Positions 1 through 12,597 of a stretch of DNA of 64,000 nucleotides are shown piece after piece (position 1 is the first letter of the stretch; each line of letters starts with the position of its first letter). This stretch comes from Collybiopsis luxurians FD-317 M1 (lineage: Eukaryota > Basidiomycota > Agaricomycetes > Agaricales > Omphalotaceae): assembly GCA_000827265.1 (NCBI GenBank), contig KN834836.1:62001-126000 (forward strand), read 5' to 3'. The position numbers were made by a program, and so were the translations under genes. Below the pieces are notes generated by a model. It ran no database searches. It saw only the letters and a program-made list of their open reading frames with translations, and was not told where the DNA came from.

Positions 1-1639
1 AATAGGTTTTTTGACACTATTATTGTACTGCTGGTTCAGGAATGACGGTATTTCACGGGATGGAATATCCGGTTAGACGTGGACATTGGAGAAGCGGGCA
101 TGATCTGCTGTTAGACAGCGAGATAAAGTCCGGTCATTCACAAGGTCTTCCACGGACGAGGTAAAAGACGGGTAGCCAGGGCGCCAAGGATCGGTTCAAA
201 GTTTGCGCAATTTTTCAATCTGTGAGAAGATTACATTACACGTGTACAACCAGCTCTGGGACGGTGGTGCTTGGAGTGTAGATATATGCGTGCTGCCCTC
301 TCTATAGATCGACCCCGAGGCTGAATAAAGGTCCCAGGAGAAAGGTGGAAATTAATCTGTTGATACTTACGGCGAGGATGTTCACGATGCTTACTTTTTT
401 AGTCACATGGAGCAAGAGTAAATGAAAACACACGTTCGGAAGAAGATCACGGCGTGCCGTGAAAATCTCTCGAGAAACAAAGAGCACGTCGGGAAAGATA
501 GACGAAAAAGATATGCTTAGCTTAATGAGGGCAGTCGGGGCTTTGGGGACAAAAATACTCAGGAGGTGGCGTTTGGGTGGCGATGGGCTAGATGCGGATT
601 TCTTGACAGTGACGACTACAACTAGATTTTCGAGCGCCTTTTCGGGCGTTATATAGCAAATAGCTTTTCGAGGGCGGTGATCTTCGCACCTGGGGGTTCA
701 AGATCAAGAACCGTTTCCTTGGTCCGAAGATAGATCTGACCAGTCAGATAGCGAGAATGGGCCGTTTATTCACCGCTAGTGTAATCGAATCATTCCAAAT
801 TAAGGTGTCATGTCATGAACATTATCACAGTGTAAGCCGAGGATGAAAACAAATGCAGGTTGCAAAGGCTTCAGTGTCATTTGCATTGTTCTTTTTATAC
901 AAGGTTTACCATGTTTACCTGAACGATTATGGGAGCTCCAAAAAGTACAAAAGCCAGAAAAACAAGAGGTGTACATTTTCAATTGTAAAGTTTACCTATC
1001 TTGCGTATCATGATCATCATATGGAGGGAAATGTTATTGTGAGCGAAGATGGATTAAATTTAGAAGAAGAGAAGCTGTATAAGTGTTGCTATTCAGTATG
1101 ACTCCCACCACACACTTTGTGAGCTGGGCCAAGGAAAGATCCGGCCACCCGTTAGAGATCAGATATGAATTGGGAATTTTTTTTTATCGCGTTAGCTTGC
1201 TCTGACAAAAAATATGATTGGACGATCAATAAAAAAGATTAAATGGATTGTGAGAAGGAATGAGCAGGCCATACACGCAAGGCCGAACTGAGCTGATGGG
1301 CGCATACATTGAAGCTGTGCTTACCGAATACAACATTGGGGTTGGGTTGGAATGGGGGGGGAGGCCTGTATGGAGTGTTTAGTTGCTAGATAGAGTAAAC
1401 GAATGGAGATAGATTATACGGTCTAGTTCGGGTCGATCTTTCTTGTACAATTGAGTTTTATTAGGACTTGAACGTTTGAACAGGGGCGGCATGGTAAGAT
1501 GGAAGTTTCTGTTTGTTCCTTCAACACGTGCTTGTTGATGCAGGTTGACTTGTTGCCGTAAACGGTATAACTAGCTACTTTACTCCACCGCCTACCAATC
1601 TCTCTTTCTTTTTCACCCCCATCTTGTATCCCCTTCCCG
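1..1639. other. No gene recognised
   Basis: About 1.6 kb without an open frame that looks like protein. I see no conserved motif, RNA gene or repeat beyond short homopolymer runs, such as a T run near 1178 and a G run near 1353. The last few hundred bases presumably act as promoter for the gene starting at 1640. Confidence 0.5.
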
Positions 1640-2371
1640 ATGACCATCACTCTGCCATATCACAGACCGCCCTACAACCCAGCCAAGCGTAGGCGTCGTA
1701 ACGCGACCTCTGTCATGGCCGGCGACTTCGACATCCGCCCTGCTCGCGACGTGTTGACATCGTTGTTGAACGGTGTCCCGCCGTATTATCCTGCTGAAAA
1801 AGATGAAGAGGCTAGAAGAATTAGGAAACAGGAGAAGAGGGAGAAGAGAGAACGTGAGCGCGAAAGGAAGAGGCTAAAGGCTCTGGGAAAAGCTGTGAAC
1901 GGGGAAGAATCGGGGAATAACGCGACGCCGGGTCCCAGCTCCAATGGAATACATCTCAACCAGCCATCGGTGTCTGCCCCAGTACAAATTTGGGCTTCTA
2001 GACCCACTATCCAGTTTGCGACGTGTTCTCGTGAACGATCAGAGTCGGTGACACCGCCATCTCCGCCTCCTGTTCCTTCATCACCTGAGTCCACTCCTGG
2101 ACCCTCTATCTCGTCCAGCACCTCGCGTACATCGTCCAAGAGACCTCGAACGCCAGACGACGACGAGGAACTCTTGTTGCTACCACTTGCTCCTCGTGTG
2201 CGCAAGAAGCGCCCAGCGGCGAGGAAGGGCTGGAAGGGCTGGGTAGAAGGCTCTCCCCCGCCATCTACCAAGCTAATCAACCTAGATGCAGTACCCGTCC
2301 TTCAAGAAAGGCGTACTCGTAGCGGGAAGAACTTTGATGCCATTGGAGTAGGTAAAGATGGTTGGGTATAG
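1640..2371 (+). CDS. Basic, low-complexity hypothetical protein, 243 residues
   Basis: A single open frame of 243 residues with no recognised catalytic domain. Residues about 15-20 hold a basic cluster (KRRRR). Residues about 50-85 are a Glu/Arg/Lys-rich stretch likely to form a charged helix. The middle is a Ser/Pro-rich disordered segment. A second basic segment around residues 190-205 (RVRKKRPAARK) is followed by a compact C-terminal block with KGWKGW and RRTRSGKNFD. The two basic clusters suggest nuclear location, which is inference. The non-repetitive C-terminal block and a frame that stays open through changing composition argue for a real gene. An alternative start is the second Met near residue 26. 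I do not recognise the family. Confidence 0.6.
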   Translation: MTITLPYHRPPYNPAKRRRRNATSVMAGDFDIRPARDVLTSLLNGVPPYYPAEKDEEARRIRKQEKREKRERERERKRLKALGKAVNGEESGNNATPGPSSNGIHLNQPSVSAPVQIWASRPTIQFATCSRERSESVTPPSPPPVPSSPESTPGPSISSSTSRTSSKRPRTPDDDEELLLLPLAPRVRKKRPAARKGWKGWVEGSPPPSTKLINLDAVPVLQERRTRSGKNFDAIGVGKDGWV

Positions 2372-3326
2372 ATTGTGAGTAATCATCTCAACTCCCAACC
2401 GTTCAATAATTCTCATACTGCTGATTTCAATAAAGAATGTATCGCCCTAACCTCTCGCCCAAAAATTCAAGGGTTCTCATGGCTTCCTCGTCGTAGACGG
2501 GGTTTGTACCAAAGCCCCATTTTTTTCTCGTCGTACTGGTTGTCACCTTGCTTTCCATTACTATGTACGTATTATGCATTTCTAACCTTTCCTTCCCTAT
2601 ACCTGTCCTGTGCTCAGCATCCCTTCAACACGTGTATCCAGTAACTTGTTTCAATTCTGCCATGCTCTTCTCTTGGGGTTTCTTAGCTTTTTCATTTTGG
2701 TGTTTATCTCCCGCATTGTTGGACTCCTTACTTGGGGATATGAGCCAGTAATTACTAGTACCTACTTTCGATAGCATCATGTTATTCGCATGACCGATCT
2801 TTGATGTGCCCATTTCAAGCTCAGTTGCTATCCTGTATTTGGTCGTTTACTCTGGATTACTGGTCTCATCTCTAGTCAGCATTGCCCGACCGTTCTGAAT
2901 CTGCTCTTGAGTACCGGCATAACTCATCCCCTCTACAGCTATGTAGTTGCGAAAATGAACGTTGTATTGTATTGCCGTCCAATTATATCTCACATCGTCG
3001 GGTACGAGGACGACGGAAGGGTCGCTTCCGAGCCAAACAATGACAAGCCGATCATAAAAGCTTTTGACTCCAACCGTCATCTTCATTTTTTGTAGGTGTC
3101 ATTTCTGCTTGCTGTTGGCCAACGCCAGTTAGGCGCGCATTGTTGCATGCATTCGTATGCAAAGCGTCTTCGATGCTTATGAAAATGCTCATTTCTGTTT
3201 TCAAATGAAAAAAAAAAAAATGACGGGACCTTCCCGGGTCGAGATCCCATATTAGAACTAGTTCCTGAAGCTGACTTTTTGTGTTACTTTCCTTTGCTTA
3301 GCTCTGAAGATTCGATAGCGGGATGG
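2372..3326. other. Intergenic, no gene recognised
   Basis: Probable 3' region of the preceding gene and promoter of the MTG1-like gene. It contains an A13 run near 3208. The short open frames here have no protein-like composition. Confidence 0.45.
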
Positions 3327-5329
3327 ATGGCGCCTCTAATGCACATCCCTTTACCTCTGCTCCCCGTTCCGCCATCATGGTTTCCTGGCCACATGATGAA
3401 GTTCACGCGGATGTTACCTTCGCTCTTGACGCGTACAGACGTAGTTATTGAGATTAGGGACTCTCGTCTTCCTCTAACAAGTATAAACAGGTCGTTGGAA
3501 GGTTTGTAAAACTCCTCTTTCGGTGTTTCACCGCTACCTTTGCTTTCGGAACGGGGTTTGATTCGTGAGCAAAAAGACTCGGACTGCTCGAGCTCTTCCG
3601 TCGCAATTCCCATGAAAAATGCAAGATTTGCAGTTGCAACGCGTTTCTCTCGCATTCGGATCCGTTTTGATCTGTCTCTTTAGTGAGCTCTCTGCTGACT
3701 CATGCCTTATAGGTGCGCTTAGGAAGTGGAGGCTAGAGCGTGGTTGGGACGCGAACGATCCAACGCGCAGGATCGTCGATGCCGGTCCATGTGAGCGGTT
3801 AGTCGTACTCAACAAAAGAGATCTTGTCCCCGAATGGGGTATGGAAGTAGGCCTGCATCTCATATTTTCCCATGCTGCCCGTTTCAAGCTTTGGTCTTCT
3901 CGCAGCCTTTTCGCCTCGCAATGGCAAGAAAGTGCCCTGAACAGCAAGTTATCTTTGCTTCCTGGCAAAGACCGCGTGATATCCGGAATCTCAGCAAGAC
4001 ATTAGTGGGTAAGTAGGGGATACATCGTCTCGTCTCTAGATTCAGGGCAGGGTTTACGATCTCATTTGTTATTCAGACGTAGCGCACAAGTATCCTCATA
4101 CTCCGGAACTTAATGTTCTCGTCATTGGAATGCCTAATGTCGGTAAATCTACGTTACTCAATGCGCTCCGAAATATGGGTATAAAAGGGAGTACGTCATG
4201 CTTTTTCATTTATCCCTTTGGTACCGATTAAAAATTGACGGATATGTACTCGCTCTTGCACAACACCACACTCTTTTCATTCTATCTTTCGCTCCTCTCG
4301 CGATCAAATCTCATACGCGGACCTTAGAAACACCAAAGGCATTCAGAACGTCTGCCCAACCCGGTTTAACTCAAGCTCTATCTACGAGGCTGAAACTTTC
4401 GATTGACCCCCTCGTGTATGCGTTTGATACACCGGGGGTCATGCTTCCATTCCTCGGGCAGGGAGCAAGGGGAGCCGAAAGAGGCGTCAAGCTGGCCTTG
4501 ATAGGTACGTAACATCACACTAACATGTTATTATACGCGCGCCTTCGGGGCCGTTTGCGTGCACCTCCCCGTTCATTCTTTTTACTGACTGGTCTTTTGT
4601 AATCAGCCGGCATTAAGGAAGGCATGTACGACAATGAGACCCTAGCCTCATACCTACTCTACCGCCTGAATGTGTTGAATCCTATATGTAAGCTTCCTCT
4701 CTGCTTTGTTGTGACTCGATAAATTTTTGAGATATTCAAACCCTTTTTTATGGTTTTCATACTAAATCCATGGACTTTTTGCCTTGCACTTACCCTGATT
4801 TAACTTAGCACCAGCTTATTTGTCCTTGTTACCGCAAGGTACACAGCCTACTATTGATGCGGGGGAATTTTTGACCAAACTTGCCCGAAGGATGGGGATG
4901 GTGAAACGCGGGGCCGAGCTCGATATCTCACGGGCGGCTGCGTATTTCGTCAGATGGTGGAGAGAAGAAGGTGGTCTTCTCACAGCCTCATCTGATTTCC
5001 CTCTCGAAATGGGACGCTTGCTCAACGAGGATGATGGTCCTACGATCGACAGTGAAGATGGCAGCCGCAATGTCACTCACGGATGGGGCTTTGATTTTCA
5101 ATGGCAGCTGTCTTACAAGGAATTAGCTGCTGCAGCTGACAAGGATAAATCCAGTATTATGGACTCTCTGATTCAAAGGAAGATGGAGGATTGCATTGAA
5201 CAATATTTGATAGACTCAGAAAGGGAGGACCGGGATGAAAGTAATATCAGCGCGACACAGCGTAAAAAACAATTATCAATGGAAGAGAAGGCACGCAGGA
5301 GACAAAAGTATGCGAAAGCAAAACGATGA
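3327..5329 (+). CDS. MTG1: Mitochondrial ribosome-associated GTPase 1 (MTG1/RbgA family), about seven exons
   Basis: This is a circularly permuted GTPase of the YlqF/RbgA/MTG1 family, which in known members acts in assembly of the large mitochondrial ribosomal subunit at the inner membrane. The permuted motif order is visible: the WFPGHM opening and EIRDSRLP, then the G4 motif NKRDLV, then FASWQRPRDIRNLS, then the P-loop GMPNVGKST (near 4132), then SAQPGLT (switch I), then DTPGVMLP (G3). The C-terminal half contains GEFLTKLARRMG and AAAYFVRWWREE, and the protein ends in a basic tail. Introns follow from these joins: GWGME to PFRLAMARK, and MGIKG to KTPKAFRTS. The start at 3327 is the first Met giving a short hydrophobic lead before WFPGHM; 3339 is an alternative. 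Family assignment is secure; exact exon edges are my reading. Confidence 0.9.
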
Positions 5330-6977
5330 CAGGTATCTGCTGTGTCTGCTGTGCGTGTTGTTTCTCAATGGACATACTGCATACTTACATATATTCCCAG
5401 GTGATGTCTTATCCATTCTTTGACGCTGGGGTCAACAATGACTGATTGATCGCGCAGGTGTACCCGCGTTTTTGATACAATGATAGGGCTCACTCAGTGA
5501 CAGTTGTCTAGTTAAGCTACATAAATTTTGTACCATAGTGCGGTGAATTCCCAAAATGCGCCCGAACCTTTTATTTGGTTCTTGATGATCCGAAGTATGG
5601 GGAGAGTTTAATCAGTGTGGAGAGCAGCTCCATGACCGATCGCACATAAAAACCTGAACAAGAATGCACACTTTTGACCTGAAGGCGTATGATTCGGTGC
5701 TTTTACAATAAATTGAGGATTAAGTTTAACATTTCATTGATTTCAATTTAAGGGGCATAGACTAGAGAGAAACTCCGCGTTTCACATGTACTATGTATGT
5801 ATTGCACACTGGCAGCTTTTGCGAAAAATTCTAGAAAGTAGGCGAGATCCGGAAGAAGAGATGTATGGACTAGGCCGAGAATGCAAACAATTCACTTCTA
5901 CTTATCTACCTATCAGGTCCTCCTAGATCTCGACAAACTGAAGAGCTGTCTTCCATGACTACGATCAGTTGCGGGAACAATGGAAGCAGAAGGTCTTCTT
6001 TTTATCATGTACATACTACACAAGCACTTGATTCAGGGGTTTATATTAAGCCAAGCCGCATATTGAATTTTTACCTTCAGTTTATCAAGCAAAATTTACA
6101 GTTCTATAGGCCGAGATGGTACTGGGGGTCTCCATTACAACGACTACCGGCAAGTATAACAGCTGGCACTTAAATCAACGATAATATTGATTGTACCTAT
6201 TGACATCTTACCGAATGCCAAACAAGAGCTTTTGGCTTCCGACTCGTGCTGCGTTGGTGAATATCAGCGGGGATAGCTCTTCAAGGCTAAGCAGAAGGCG
6301 TACAGAACCGGTTCAATGTCACGGTGAGGAGGTCAACTCCTATCCTTAGTAGTTTAAAACAGCGGTAAGTCCTCTCACATCGAGAAGGGCCGTGCAGAAG
6401 AAAAGGTGGAAAGCCCAGAGGTGAATGGGTCTGATATAACTCGCTTTGACCGGCTACGCAATCATGTCACGTGCCAGAATAAATACGCAGCAATCTTTAA
6501 GTGACCGTAGAATCATGCAGTATGTGGTCCGTTTGCTGAGTGGAGCGGTAGTTACGTGTTGGCTTGCAGTTGCCCCATCAATGAAGTTGAAGATAGAATC
6601 TCCAACACTGGAATGTCCCAAACTCTCTTCCATATGATGGTAGAGCCATACCGACTCTGAATAAATCCAGGCTGTGAGCCTGTGATAACCCTTTTATAGT
6701 GATTATCACACTAAATTCTTCCATTGTCGTTTAGGACAAAGTTTGGGACAAGCCGGTGGTGAAATGACCGTGTTTTCAACTTAATTGCAACTGCGATCTT
6801 TGTCGTTTTCCAGAAATGAACCGCGGAAATGTACTACATACTGTTAGCATCAGTTAGCATATCACAGCTTTCATCCTGCAAAACGTGTTGCCTATGAACT
6901 CTGATGAAGAGATTAATTGGTTGTTTCAAGCCCAAGAATACAATTACAAAATATCCCATCCAATAATCGGTCTTGAA
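5330..6977. other. Intergenic, no gene recognised
   Basis: A 1.6 kb AT-richer stretch between two convergent genes. It must hold the 3' ends of both transcripts. I see no domain, repeat family or RNA gene in it. Confidence 0.45.
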
Positions 6978-8701
6978 TTAATAGTCCGCTTCGGGATAGT
7001 CGACGTAGCCATGCCTCTGTTCTTCCTCTGGCGCATAGTATTTTCCGTACAGGGTTCCAAAGTCGGGCTTATTATCAAGAGGCTTCCCATATTTGAGACG
7101 TTTCGCAAGATCGGGGTGGGTGATCCAAGCCATTCCAAAGAAGATACCAGATACCTGCCCACCTGTAGAGGATATGTGAGCTTGATCGGACATTACAATG
7201 AAATTTATGAAACTTGCTTTTGACAACTGCAGCAGCCTCCTCAGGCGAAAACCCTCCATTCGCGAAGACTTGAGCCTTTTTGATCAAAGGGGTATAGGTA
7301 GCTAAGATATCATGCTGTGTTGCTCTTTTCTTGCCTTAGAATATGTAAGTCAAATATGCACAAGGGTAAACAGAAGAATGAAATACCCTCAATTACGGGA
7401 TCTAATGAATCCAGATATCGAACCAGGTCAATGTATACAATCCCAAGTTTCTCTGCTTCGGAAATGAAGTAACTGTAGGTTTCAATGGTCTCGTCAAGTG
7501 GCATTCTGCGTAGCACTGGCTCAGAACATTGTTTCATTCCGTAAAATAGATACACACCCCATGTCATTATAACCTCCAGCTGGATTCAACTTAATGCCAA
7601 CGCGATCGTTACCGAACACTTTAATGAGTCTTTTGAGAGCTTCCAAACCGAAGCGTGAACGATTTTCGACCGAACCGCCCCAGTTGTCAGTCCTGAGGTT
7701 CGAAGTAGAGTCCAGGAACTGCTGGATAAGATATCCGTTCGCTCCGTGAACTATGAAATTGAATACACGTCTAGGTAGGCTAGAATTCACTGAAATAAAG
7801 CTCACGTTCTACACCATCAAAACCAGCTTCCTTGGCATTGATTGCAGCTTTTTCGAAGGCATCCAGAAGCACGGTAGGATCATCAATGGCTGTAGGCTAG
7901 TGACAACATGTTATGAATTAATTTGCTGTACACTTATGAAAAGCTTGCCACTTGCGGTAACATAGCCCGGATTACCTGGCAGGAATCTAAAGGTTCAACG
8001 GGAGCCAACCTCAGTCAGAAGTTGGGATCATACTTGATTGGATATCTAAGACTCACCTGAATTTTCCTCCGCGCGCTGCAATTGCGGATGGAGCGTAAAC
8101 CGGCTACAAGCGTGCTAGGGTATCTTCATTCGTAATAATGATTATGAGACTTACTAAACCTGAAGCCTTTTGTTCGGGTGCGTCGGGATGGCTTACTCGA
8201 CCAACTTCATATGTGAAGATCTTTCTATTACAGCAAAACGGGAAGAACCTGTGATACTCACGATGCCATAGCTGGACACACGAATCAAGATCAGATTCCT
8301 TTCACCGATACGATAACGCCGAAAATACCTGAGCAAAGATAAAGCTTCCTTCAGCGTGTACTGCTTCCGTTATCTTCTTCCATCCCGCGACATGCTCCTT
8401 GTTCCAGATACCAGGAGCGTGGGGCCACTCCGTCCTACATAAGATATCACGATTGCTTTCGATAATCTACCAATATCGATGAACGATTTCAAACATACCC
8501 TTGTTGCGATATCAATGTCCCTTCCGTGATAATCAGTCCGGCACTTTTGGCTCGTTGCCGATAATATTCCAGGTTGACCACATTAGGGACATTGGTTGGT
8601 ACAGATCGATTTCGAGTCAAAGCTGACATGAAAACTCTGTTTCGAAGGGTGAGAGGCCCTAGCTGGATGGGCTCGAGGAGAGAAGCAAGTGTAGAAGCCA
8701 T
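6978..8701 (-). CDS. Old yellow enzyme-like NADH:flavin oxidoreductase, about nine exons
   Basis: An FMN-dependent alkene reductase of the OYE/12-oxophytodienoate reductase family, a TIM barrel that reduces activated C=C bonds with NAD(P)H. Reading the minus strand in order: LLEPIQLGPLTLRNRVFMSALTR (N-terminal FMN site), TEGTLIS, PGIWNKEHVAGWKKI, then VGRVSHPDAPEQ, PVYAPSAIA, FLPGNPGYVT, KAAINAKEAGFDGVE. Next come the catalytic His-Gly-Ala-Asn with the following Tyr (HGANGYL), DNWGGSVENRSRF, VGIKLNPAG, FANGGFSPEEAAAVV, GIFFGMAWITHPDLAKRL, and a C-terminal LYG...GYVDYPEAD. The start at 8701 opens directly into the conserved LEPIQLG segment; an upstream Met at 8764 would add 21 unlike residues. 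The His/Asn pair that binds the substrate carbonyl is present, so the enzyme should be active if spliced as read. Substrate unknown. It lies 1.8 kb from UGT1 on the opposite strand. Confidence 0.9.
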
Positions 8702-10459
8702 ATGCTGTGAACGGGTTTGAGGGAAAAGCTTACTGAAGCTAAGTGGTCGCGATTCTACAAACATATATAGTTGGCAACTGCCGTGCCTAGATTAACCAAG
8801 CCGGGAAAGTTGTACACAAGATTGTCAAGATCGAATACATGAGAAGGCCGTTTATCCACAGTCGGTGACAAGAAGCGAGTAGCAGTGAGCAACCAATACA
8901 ATCTGAAAGAGAAGGATCTTGAGTTGTTGATCACGAAGCTCCAGGTGAAGGCTTGTTCAGCTGTGCAAAGCAGAATCCTGGGCCTGTCCCGCCACTTCAT
9001 GTGCCTCAAAAACAACTCCGAGAAACTTCCATCAGAGATAGTGTGTATGGCAGAGAGCCTATCTGAGTCGCAATGCATAGAAAGTTTTATGATTCGATTC
9101 CCCTGAATATTGCCCGAAGAAGGAAGCAGTGATGGCGGTAGAGAGCAGAATTACCCTCGGCGCTTAATGATGAGCGGCTCTTTTTTTCTAAGTCTGCAGT
9201 TTGTCTTAGTTTCCAATTGGTTTCTTAAGTTTCTAGTCAGTTTATAAGGCTGTGGCAATCATCTCGTCCTACTTGAACAATCGATGACATGTTCGCTGCT
9301 CGCTCGCTTCGCTGGATGGTGGATCTTATGTCCTTCTTCTCGACCTTTACTATTTAGAGGCTAGATACTTATCCCGATACACACACTGGGATTACCACTG
9401 CCACAGTTCCCCTTCAGCGTCCCGGAATCTTAGTTCCAAGCCAGCCATGCAGTGCTCATAAAACTCCTGCTCTTATCCAAAACCTTACATGCTAAACAAT
9501 ATTCTTCGGTCTTATTGATCATCAATACAATGAACTTTACAGTCTCCCCGCCATCATCTTCTCTTCATATCTCGCGTTGTTAGTCCTTATTAGCCACGCG
9601 TCACAATAGCAATTTTTTCTCAGCTCACTGCAAAACATTACGTTTTTGAGGCAGAGTCCTCAGTCGAGAAATCAGCATTCTATCTACCAATCCATATTTG
9701 GGAAGCTATTAAATCGAGGCCGACCGGATCCACATGACATCACCGTTGTGCAGCTCTTCTTCTATTTCTGTACTTCTGTACTCTCTTTTGACTTCATAGG
9801 TTGCGGAAAGCCTCCAAAAACAAGATTCAGCAGTATGACCTGCACCGCAATAGAGGATGGAGAGATGTCACGCTATTCCACAGCCGGAGTATGAACTCCT
9901 TTTTTTTTTGTTTATTTTTCGTTTCAAGACTACTCGAATTCCTGCAATGCGTGGCTTAAAGCTCTGTTCCTACGATTTTCACGTTGAAACAAATAGACTG
10001 TATTCGTGAATGCAATACTCTCAAGCGCCCACGACTTCAAGTGGGGTAATAGATACCGGAGATTTGAGTTCGGTCTATCCGACTCTTCAGAAAATGCAAA
10101 ACAGGTACACAGGACATACTTCTGGGGTTCAAGGAGCAGACAGAATAAAGTCCTGGAAACATTTTCTGGGCCCGTGGTCTTCGAGAGCAACTTGGAATAG
10201 TATACGCGCCAAATGATTTTACACGCCTAAAAATTTATTGCTCCTCACCGCTGGCACCAAAGTTATCTATTCGGAAATAAATGATAAGCAGATGATGTCC
10301 AGGGGCGGTTTTGTTGAGATGTTTATAACGCGCGCGCACATAATATGCGCTCCTGTTACAGATCAATCCCCAAAAAACCAGTATAAATATGTTTCTCTGC
10401 AAACCACTGAGCTCCCGTAATCTCCTCGTCTTTCTCCTCAATTTCTTCTCGGTGATAGT
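8702..10459. promoter_or_regulatory. Divergent intergenic region between the OYE and UGT1 genes
   Basis: The two genes point away from each other, so this 1.76 kb must contain both promoters. No protein-like frame is supported. The only site I can point to is a TATA-like box before UGT1, listed separately. Confidence 0.5.
10383..10390 (+). promoter_or_regulatory. TATA-like box before UGT1
   Basis: TATAAATA about 70-80 bases before the UGT1 start codon. The same octamer stands at similar spacing before UGT4, UGT5 and UGT6, which supports it as the core promoter of this family. Confidence 0.55.
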
Positions 10460-12403
10460 ATGGGTTCTATTGCGCAAAACCACAAGCACGTTGTTGTACA
10501 CGCCTTTCCGGCTGCCTGGGGTGCGGATCCACCGACTCCGTGTGGCGTTTTCGTTTTTGCTAACCCAGTAGATATTTTTAGGTCACAACAAGCCTCTGTG
10601 TTCCTTCGTCGTCCATATACTTGAATCGGAGCCTCAAGCAATTGTCACTTGCCTTACCGCCGGACTCCTCTATTCGAAGATTATTGGCGAGCTAAAGCGA
10701 CTACCTCCGGCCAAATATGAAGCCTTTCAATCACGACTCCAGTGCGTTTCTGAACTCGCCTAAGCTCTGAATTCTCGAAACTGACTTTACTTAGTATTTT
10801 GGACATAGCGGGCTCGAACTTTGATATGATGAAACCCCTTGAAGCTTTCGCTCCTGCCTTTGCGACCCTGTACTCCTCAGCGCCTATCACTTGCCTATCA
10901 TCGGAGAAGACCGTCAGTGGTCTTCCTAAACCCACCTTGGCTGTCATCGACGTGAGTTCTGCTCAACAAATTTAGGTGACTCGACGTTCACAACACGTTA
11001 TCTTTGCTAGCCCTTTGCCGCGTACGCGTTCGAAGCCGTTTGGGCGGTAACGGCACGGTCAGTTCCCATTCTTGCTTGGTGGACTGGAAATGCGGGCTCT
11101 TTGTTGCGACTCCTCGGTCCTGCTCATCTAGGCGGAGTAGGAGAACCAGCATTGGAGACCGCGGAGGGACGCGCAGCTATAAAACAGAGACTTGCTGGAG
11201 GGGAACAAATGAAAGTGCGGATCGATTAAACTTTGCTCTTTTGAACATCTTCTGACTTTGTATCAGTGGCATGCTTGCGTCGGAAACACCGTCAGCATAG
11301 CCGGAGTAAACCCACACTACGATTATGAATGGTTTCCTCAAAAGGTGACTCCAGATTCTCGCCTTTATTGGGATTGGTTATAAATATACTGAGACTTTAT
11401 TCCACTTACCAGAGCGCGCTTATGGATGTCGCCGCCAATGTCGAGAAAACCGGCTCGATTTACGTTCGTGAAGCAGATGGACTTGTCTGTGTTTCTGCCA
11501 GTGTCTTTGAACCAGAGGCCACCGCCGCGGTGAAAGAGTGGTTTGCTTCCAGGAGTAAAACATGGTACTCCATCGGCCCTCTATCAATCGAAGGGCCAGA
11601 AGAACAGGCTGCTTTGATAAAGACCGAGGCAGATGCACCGGTCGAAGAATTTCTGAACCGAATTCAGAGCGAATTTGGTTCAAAATCGCTGATATATGTA
11701 TGTCAATTTGGAATTGTCTCTTCATCGCAGACAATCTGAGCATGAATTCCTTATAGATATCGTTCGGGACCTTTTTCTGGCCGATAGACCAGGATCGTGT
11801 CTGGGCTGTCATCGACGCTTTACTTGCGAAGCGCCAACCGTTTTTGTTCTCCCATCCGTCTCCGTTCGCACAACTCTCTGACGAGATGAAGCAGAAGATT
11901 GTTGAGAGTGGAATCGGGATGGAACTTCCTTGGTCACCGCAAGAGCTTATCTTGGCCCATCCTGTTACCGGGTGGTTCCTCACGCACGGCGGGTGGAACA
12001 GCCTTCAAGAAGCCCTTAAATACTGCGTCCCTCTGTACGTGCTTTCGTCGCATGTTGACTGCTATGTGAATAACACTTGCAATATAGAATTTTCTGGCCG
12101 TTTCAGGCCGATCAGCCTTACAATGCCCTTCGTCTGACGACACTAAAGGCCGGTTTCGAACTTATCGAGGTTCGAACTGGAGAGCTCGGAACGAGGATTC
12201 CGCATCGATGCAAAGAACTTCCGAAATTCACCGCCGCTTCTGCTCAAGCAGAAGTCGAGCAGCTTATCAACCAACTCAAGGGCGAAGAAGGGCTGGCTGT
12301 TAGAGCGAACTTTAAGGCTCTCGGAGATGCTATGGGCAAACAATGGGGACCAACTGGACAGTCTAGAATGGAGTTCGAGCTATTGGTGAACAAATACGTA
12401 TGA
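10460..12403 (+). CDS. UGT1: GT1-family UDP-glycosyltransferase, eight exons
   Basis: Transfers a sugar from a UDP donor to a small acceptor; acceptor unknown. Exon 1 (10460-10520) ends within the Gly codon of AAWG, and exon 2 begins with the catalytic-type His (codon 10584-10586), giving WGHNKP. The partner Asp is in LAVID before PFAAYAF. The C-terminal donor-binding PSPG box is complete: WSPQELILAHPVTGWFLTHGGWNS, then QEAL and WPFQADQPYNA, with the terminal Asp-Gln pair. Further landmarks are YDYEWFPQK, VCVSASVFEPEA, and YSIGPLS. There is no signal peptide or C-terminal membrane anchor, unlike animal microsomal UGTs, so it is probably cytosolic. It has the same eight-exon plan as UGT2-UGT6 but differs from them at the GH motif. 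It stops 194 bases before the importin gene. Confidence 0.9.
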
Positions 12404-12597
12404 ATATAGAGGATTTAGCTTTTTTAGTAGACTAGAGCAGTATAATAAATATCGAATTTTGTAGCACTGGTATAGGCGCCGAAAATTTCCTTTTCGGAAC
12501 ATGCAATCACATAGCCGGTCATTTTCATTTTGCAGTCCTTTGTCTCTTTGTTACCTCCATCAGATCCCCACTTCCCTCTGAGCTCCAGCTCATCATC